DNA of 64,000 bases from Bradyrhizobium amphicarpaeae (GTDB taxonomy: Bacteria; Pseudomonadota; Alphaproteobacteria; Rhizobiales; Xanthobacteraceae): assembly GCF_002266435.3 (NCBI RefSeq), contig NZ_CP029426.2, forward strand, positions 5,114,001-5,178,000, read 5' to 3'. Positions 61,125-64,000 of this stretch are shown here, piece by piece; the first letter of the stretch is position 1; each line of letters starts with the position of its first letter. The notes beneath the pieces were generated by a model, which was given only the letters and a program-made list of their open reading frames with translations, did no database searches and was not told the DNA's origin. Position numbers and translations under genes: made by a program.

Positions 61125-61695
61125 CGATGTGTCCTTGTGAGAGCCGTGCTGTTCCGGTAGCGCAGCGATGTCGCTGCGCCTCTCATGGAAACTACGGCCT
61201 GATGTGCTGGCGTCTTCTGTTCTCGCTCGCGCGATGGCGCGGAAATTCAGGTTTCCGGTTCGCGGATCCGCGAGACGTCTCTGCCGGGCGCCTGCGCGTA
61301 TCGCGCAGGGTCGGCCTAACTACGATGGTTGATCTGATCGGCGTTGTTGCGCGACGTCAGGTTGCCTGGACTCGCGTCAAACGCCGGATCGGCGACTTTT
61401 CGTGAAACGGATCGTTTTCGACCGGCTCGTATCCTTGCGCCGCGAGCGTGGCCGCGGCACTGAACGGTAGCGGTGCAGATCCCGTGTCGAAAGTGGAGGA
61501 TTGCGTTCGAGTTGAGTTTTGCTGTTGCAGGCGTCGAATACGGCCGATCATGAGATCGGCCAGAGGCGTTGATAGTCGAGGATCGGATTCTGTCGATCGT
61601 TGTCGGCCGGAATCTCATTCATCTTCGATATGCCACGTCTTCAAATCAAGGGATGAAAAAGGATCTGGTTCACTTCGCAGTCGATCGGTACCGGC
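61125..61695 (-). other. Gap upstream of the capsid gene, no firm gene
   Basis: 571 bp between the capsid gene and the next clear gene. It holds a possible 64-residue frame on the minus strand at 61357-61551 (starts MIGRIRRLQQQNSTRTQ...), with plausible composition but no ribosome site. It could be a remnant of a scaffold-like gene. No other signal seen. Confidence 0.3.
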
Positions 61696-62538
61696 CTATG
61701 GATCGTAAATCACCTTCATGTCGAGATGCAGCCGGGCCACCAGCTCGTCCACCTCGGCCTGCCCTTCCGGATAGGTCTCGTAGACAATTGCGGTCTTGAA
61801 AAATCTTGCAAAGTATCTGGGATGAAGAGTCCACCCGATATGGTGGTAAGCATGAGTATCGGGATGGAGGGACTTAACGAGCTTTCGCAGATAGCGATTG
61901 TCCGGCGGCGGCTCAAAATACGGGTCGATCATGCGTTCCTTGTAGAAGGCGGTCTGGGCCAGAAGGATTTCCCGCCAGTGAGCCTCGTCAGCGGACCAAG
62001 GCTGACAAGATCCACGCTGCAGGCGGTAATCTCCATCTCGCGTTTTTTCCGTCGCAAGTTTGGCGCATGATGGAAACGCGGGATCCGTGCTCTCGTAGTC
62101 CCATGCGACCAAGGCGCCTTTGAGCACATAGCTTCGATCGGACGCGATCAGGAGATAGTTGGCGCAGCTCGACAAACACTGGTCATACACAACGACCAAA
62201 GCGCGTCGTTCACGCAGCACATTGGCAAGTGCAATGCTTGACGCGATGTCGCCCCCGGCGCTTCGAACGACGAAGAGACCGCCTTCTATCAATTTCTTCG
62301 CTGGCGATACGTCCGCATCCTTCTCGATCGGGCCGTCAAGGCACAGGACCGTCTGGTCCTCGCTGAGCGCGACGGCCCCCGCAGCAACACCGCGGCAATA
62401 ATCAGACGCGCGATAGAATAGCGCCTTGTCGAACAGGCCCTCCCGGGCGCCAGACTGACCGCAAATGAGGAAAGCGCAGAGCGAGGACAGTGCAGCGAGC
62501 GACCGCACGGCTGCGATCTTGACCTGGAGCATTCTCAA
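61696..62538 (-). CDS. Exported ClpP/crotonase-fold-like protein (COG3904 type)
   Basis: 280 residues. Signal peptide (VRSLAALSSLCAFLICGQSGA), then a ClpP-like core: FVVRSAGGDIASSIALANVL and VVVYDQCLSSCANYLLIAS, with a Ser in the usual place after the turn. Such proteins are called predicted periplasmic proteins of unknown activity. Not a virion component, so probably an accessory (lysogen) gene. Start at 62538 or two codons later. SOS-type promoter 62666-62694 is 128 bp upstream. Confidence 0.72.
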   Translation of the reverse strand: MRMLQVKIAAVRSLAALSSLCAFLICGQSGAREGLFDKALFYRASDYCRGVAAGAVALSEDQTVLCLDGPIEKDADVSPAKKLIEGGLFVVRSAGGDIASSIALANVLRERRALVVVYDQCLSSCANYLLIASDRSYVLKGALVAWDYESTDPAFPSCAKLATEKTRDGDYRLQRGSCQPWSADEAHWREILLAQTAFYKERMIDPYFEPPPDNRYLRKLVKSLHPDTHAYHHIGWTLHPRYFARFFKTAIVYETYPEGQAEVDELVARLHLDMKVIYDP

Positions 62539-62665
62539 GCTCTTACCCCCGAAGCAACGGCCTTGAATCCCTGTCGGCGAACTATCGCATTGATGCCGCC
62601 ACTGCCACCGACCGAGGCCCGACGTGAGCCTTTACCCCCGGCGCACCGCAAAATTGAGTTCGCCT

Positions 62666-62694
62666 AACCTAGAACAAACAACGAACAACGTCAA
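62666..62694 (-). promoter_or_regulatory. SOS (LexA-type) promoter 3
   Basis: On the minus strand: TTGACG (62694-62689), 17-bp spacer with GTTCGTTGTTTGTTC (62686-62672), then TAGGTT (62671-62666). The box is a perfect GTTC-N7-GTTC. It shares 13 of 15 box bases or more with the other two promoters. Confidence 0.65.
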
Positions 62695-62715
62695 TTCTAT
62701 TTCAGGTTGTCCTGA

Positions 62716-63015
62716 TTAAATGATCCCGAACCGCTTCCGCCGCTCCGCCGTTTCCGCAAGCTGCTTCAGCTCCGCGCGTGCCAGCTTGCCGTTGGCAACG
62801 ACGCCGGCGAGGTGGTCACGCACCTTCCCGACGATGTTGATGGCGAGGAACAGCTTTTCGCGGCCTGCGGCATCGTCCACCGTGGTGGCGCGCCAGGCTG
62901 CGATGTAACTCTTCTCGAGCGCGTCAAAGGCTTCGTTCAACAGCTCGTCATCGAGCAACGCTTCGGCACGGGCCGCCCTCGCGGCCGCCCTTTCCAGTGT
63001 GCTCTCGTCAGACAT
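62716..63015 (-). CDS. Small phage helical protein
   Basis: 99 residues, all-helical and charged (ESTLERAAARAARAEALLDD; WRATTVDDAAGREKLFLAIN), ending AETAERRKRFGII. ATG 63015 with GAGGAGGAA upstream. Related small proteins lie near terminase or portal genes in rhizobial phages; role unknown. A SOS-type promoter lies just beyond its stop and so serves the next gene. Confidence 0.6.
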   Translation of the reverse strand: MSDESTLERAAARAARAEALLDDELLNEAFDALEKSYIAAWRATTVDDAAGREKLFLAINIVGKVRDHLAGVVANGKLARAELKQLAETAERRKRFGII

Positions 63016-63300
63016 TGGTTTCCTCCTCTTGGTTCGGCCGGCGCATTAACATATCTCGTCCCTGGAGACAGATCCCGTCATCGGCTCCTTTATTGCTTGG
63101 CAGCGGCGGACGCGCGACCTCCGGCACCGTCATCCCCGCGTCGAGGATTACTTTGATCTTGGCGAGTTCGATTTCGCCTTGCTCTTGGCCTGGAGATGGA
63201 TCGCGTCATTCAGTGCTTACTGTTGCCTGAACTGGGCCTAGCGGAGAGCACCGACCCGATCGATCTCGCTCAACCTTTTGTGGCAATAACTTCGGGCTGA
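63016..63300. other. Non-coding stretch, no gene seen
   Basis: 285 bp without a supported gene. It contains two loosely similar 22-bp segments (63060 and 63189, CCTGGAGA..GATC.CGTCAT). Probably decayed sequence. Confidence 0.35.
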
Positions 63301-63391
63301 CTCCGGCAGGCGGCGTAGCGAGTTGTTTGATCAAGTGTCCAAATCAGCGCGCCTGCATGCTTAAGAGCATCTAGTCAAGCAATCACGGTCT
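63301..63391 (-). repeat. Diverged direct repeat, copy 2 (decayed)
   Basis: About 90 bp, similar to 63547-63640 (shared blocks GCGAGT..TTGATCAA, AGCGCGCCT.CATGCTT, AGCAATCACGG). Read on the minus strand, this copy has several stops where copy 1 stays open. Confidence 0.55.
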
Positions 63392-63643
63392 TAGGTTACT
63401 CAAGCTGTCCTCAATCTTTGCGACCGTCGGATTATTCCGCACAAGATCTGTCACTCCTTGCGACTCAGCGAGTTCAGGAGCGGCGACCTGATTGATGAAC
63501 CTGACGAATGCCCCCCAAAGACCTCCAATCGCAGACCTTCGGCCGTCTCCGCAGGGGGATAGCGAGTGGTTGATCAAACCGATCAAACGTCCAAGCAGCG
63601 CGCCTTCATGCTTGGATGCATTTGCCGAGCAATCACGGACCAA
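63383..63643 (-). pseudogene. Doubtful/decayed reading frame spanning repeat copy 1
   Basis: 86 codons, TTG start only, no ribosome site found. It begins in repeat copy 1 (KHEGALLGRLIGLINHSLSP) and its stop lies in repeat copy 2. It may be the remnant of a longer gene or of tandem toxin/immunity modules. No family recognised. Confidence 0.3.
63547..63640 (-). repeat. Diverged direct repeat, copy 1
   Basis: About 94 bp, partner of 63301-63391, about 246-249 bp apart. See that entry for shared blocks. The repeat suggests a tandemly duplicated coding unit. Confidence 0.55.
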
Positions 63644-63697
63644 ACGAGCGTAGAGTCAGCTGCGTGCAGCAAGTCCATGAACAGCTGGGCTTTCCTA

Positions 63698-64000
63698 TCA
63701 CTCCATCCCTTCGGGGCATTCAGTGAGAGAATTGATAAACTCTCTCAAGCTTGGGGCGAGAAAGAAAATGTATCGATCGTCGTCTCCGTAATCTGCCCTT
63801 GAGTTGAACATGATATTCCCAAAGGATCCAGGAATGACGCTATAGATGAAATAATCACCTGCTGAATCGCACGCGAAGGGTATATATCCCTGAGGAAATT
63901 CTGGCTTCTCATGTACCAGGAATGTGTAGGTACGTTCGAAGGTTAATCCTTTGTCGTTGCGTATGTTCATCGGAAGGAATTCCTCGACGTCATAAGCCTC
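63698..64000 (-). CDS. SMI1/KNR4 (SUKH)-type immunity protein, 5' part beyond window
   Basis: 100 visible residues, in frame to the right edge (EAYDVEEFLPMNIRNDKG...), so the start lies beyond it. The pattern of SUKH proteins is clear: EEFLP entry strand, then IPFACDSAGDYFIYSVI, then the turn GSFGNIMFNSRADYGDDDR and the closing YIFFLAPSLREFINSLTE. SUKH proteins neutralise polymorphic/contact toxins. The partner toxin should be adjacent, probably beyond the edge. It is AT-richer than the phage structural genes, which suggests separate acquisition. Confidence 0.72.
   Translation of the reverse strand, partial: EAYDVEEFLPMNIRNDKGLTFERTYTFLVHEKPEFPQGYIPFACDSAGDYFIYSVIPGSFGNIMFNSRADYGDDDRYIFFLAPSLREFINSLTECPEGME

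Larger units (their letters stand above)
43031..64000 (-). mobile_element. Prophage (right part beyond window)
   Basis: From 43.1 kb to the edge, nearly all genes lie on the minus strand in phage order: capsid (61.1 kb), small head proteins, adaptor (59.1 kb), P22 gp10-like protein (56.0 kb), tail fibres, internal proteins, tail collar (47.3 kb), endolysin and holin (44-45 kb). Several genes overlap by 1-4 nt (TGATG/GTGA). Small terminase, large terminase, portal, repressor and integrase are not seen in the window, so they are either beyond 64 kb or lost. The left end is set at the terminator; no attachment site could be identified. Confidence 0.8.

Noticed and set aside
63060..63210. Two similar 22-bp segments (CCTGGAGA..GATC.CGTCAT)
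   Set aside because: Similarity is short and imperfect; no function or wider repeat structure was visible.
63567..63583. TTGAT...ATCAA pair resembling a FixK box
   Set aside because: The arms are 7 nt apart instead of 4, and it lies in a diverged repeat in the prophage.
1..64000. CRISPR arrays, rRNA or tRNA genes, insertion sequences
   Set aside because: No regularly spaced repeats, no tRNA/rRNA signatures and no transposase-like protein were seen in any frame.

Overview
The window reads as chromosomal DNA of an alphaproteobacterium, most likely Bradyrhizobium. It has high GC, FixK/FNR-type boxes in front of respiratory and storage genes, a dense aromatic/acyl-CoA catabolic region, and a rhizobial prophage with an SU10-type capsid. 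The genus is inferred from gene content; no rRNA, tRNA or housekeeping marker is present.

Region 1 (1-16.2 kb) looks like a low-oxygen (FixK/FNR-type) regulon. It holds a Cys-cluster FNR/FixK-like regulator, a small cytochrome c, a small membrane protein, an Mla/Mce lipid-transport operon, a membrane-stress pair, a Pat-type protein acetyltransferase, a universal stress protein, a zinc alcohol dehydrogenase, an APH/P-loop kinase fusion, a CHAD protein, a class I PHA synthase and a CBS-BON protein. TTGAY-N4-RTCAA-like palindromes sit 50-85 bp upstream of most of the promoter-proximal genes.

Region 2 (16.2-32.2 kb) is an aryl/acyl-CoA catabolic cluster. It contains a benzoate/2-aminobenzoate-type CoA ligase, RidA, a MarR regulator, a periplasmic binding protein, a cupin, a flavin monooxygenase, a fused flavin monooxygenase/old-yellow-enzyme protein (2-aminobenzoyl-CoA monooxygenase/reductase or salicylyl-CoA 5-hydroxylase type), enoyl-CoA hydratase, SDR and hydrolase. 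An acyl-CoA dehydrogenase/ligase/opine-dehydrogenase-like/3-hydroxyacyl-CoA dehydrogenase operon follows. Six intergenic sites share a TTTTAAGCCTAAAA-like motif, the likely MarR operator, so most of these promoters look co-regulated.

Region 3 (32.2-42.9 kb) combines a NicX-type 2,5-dihydroxypyridine dioxygenase homologue, an ABC importer with two permeases, an IlvD-family dehydratase, a hydroxyisobutyrate-dehydrogenase-like protein, a flavin reductase/group D monooxygenase pair and a CoA-transferase. It may degrade an N-heteroaromatic or related hydroxylated ring. It ends at a strong terminator at 43.0 kb.

Region 4 (43.0-64.0 kb) is prophage. It is read almost wholly on the minus strand, from capsid (61.1 kb) through head-tail and tail-fibre genes to the lysis cassette (43-45 kb). 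Accessory genes are interspersed: a methyltransferase on the opposite strand, exported proteins, a Pro/Gly-rich protein and a SUKH-type immunity gene at the right edge. Three accessory intervals carry near-identical promoters with a LexA-type GTTC-N7-GTTC box inside a 17-bp spacer. Terminase, portal and integrase are not in the window.
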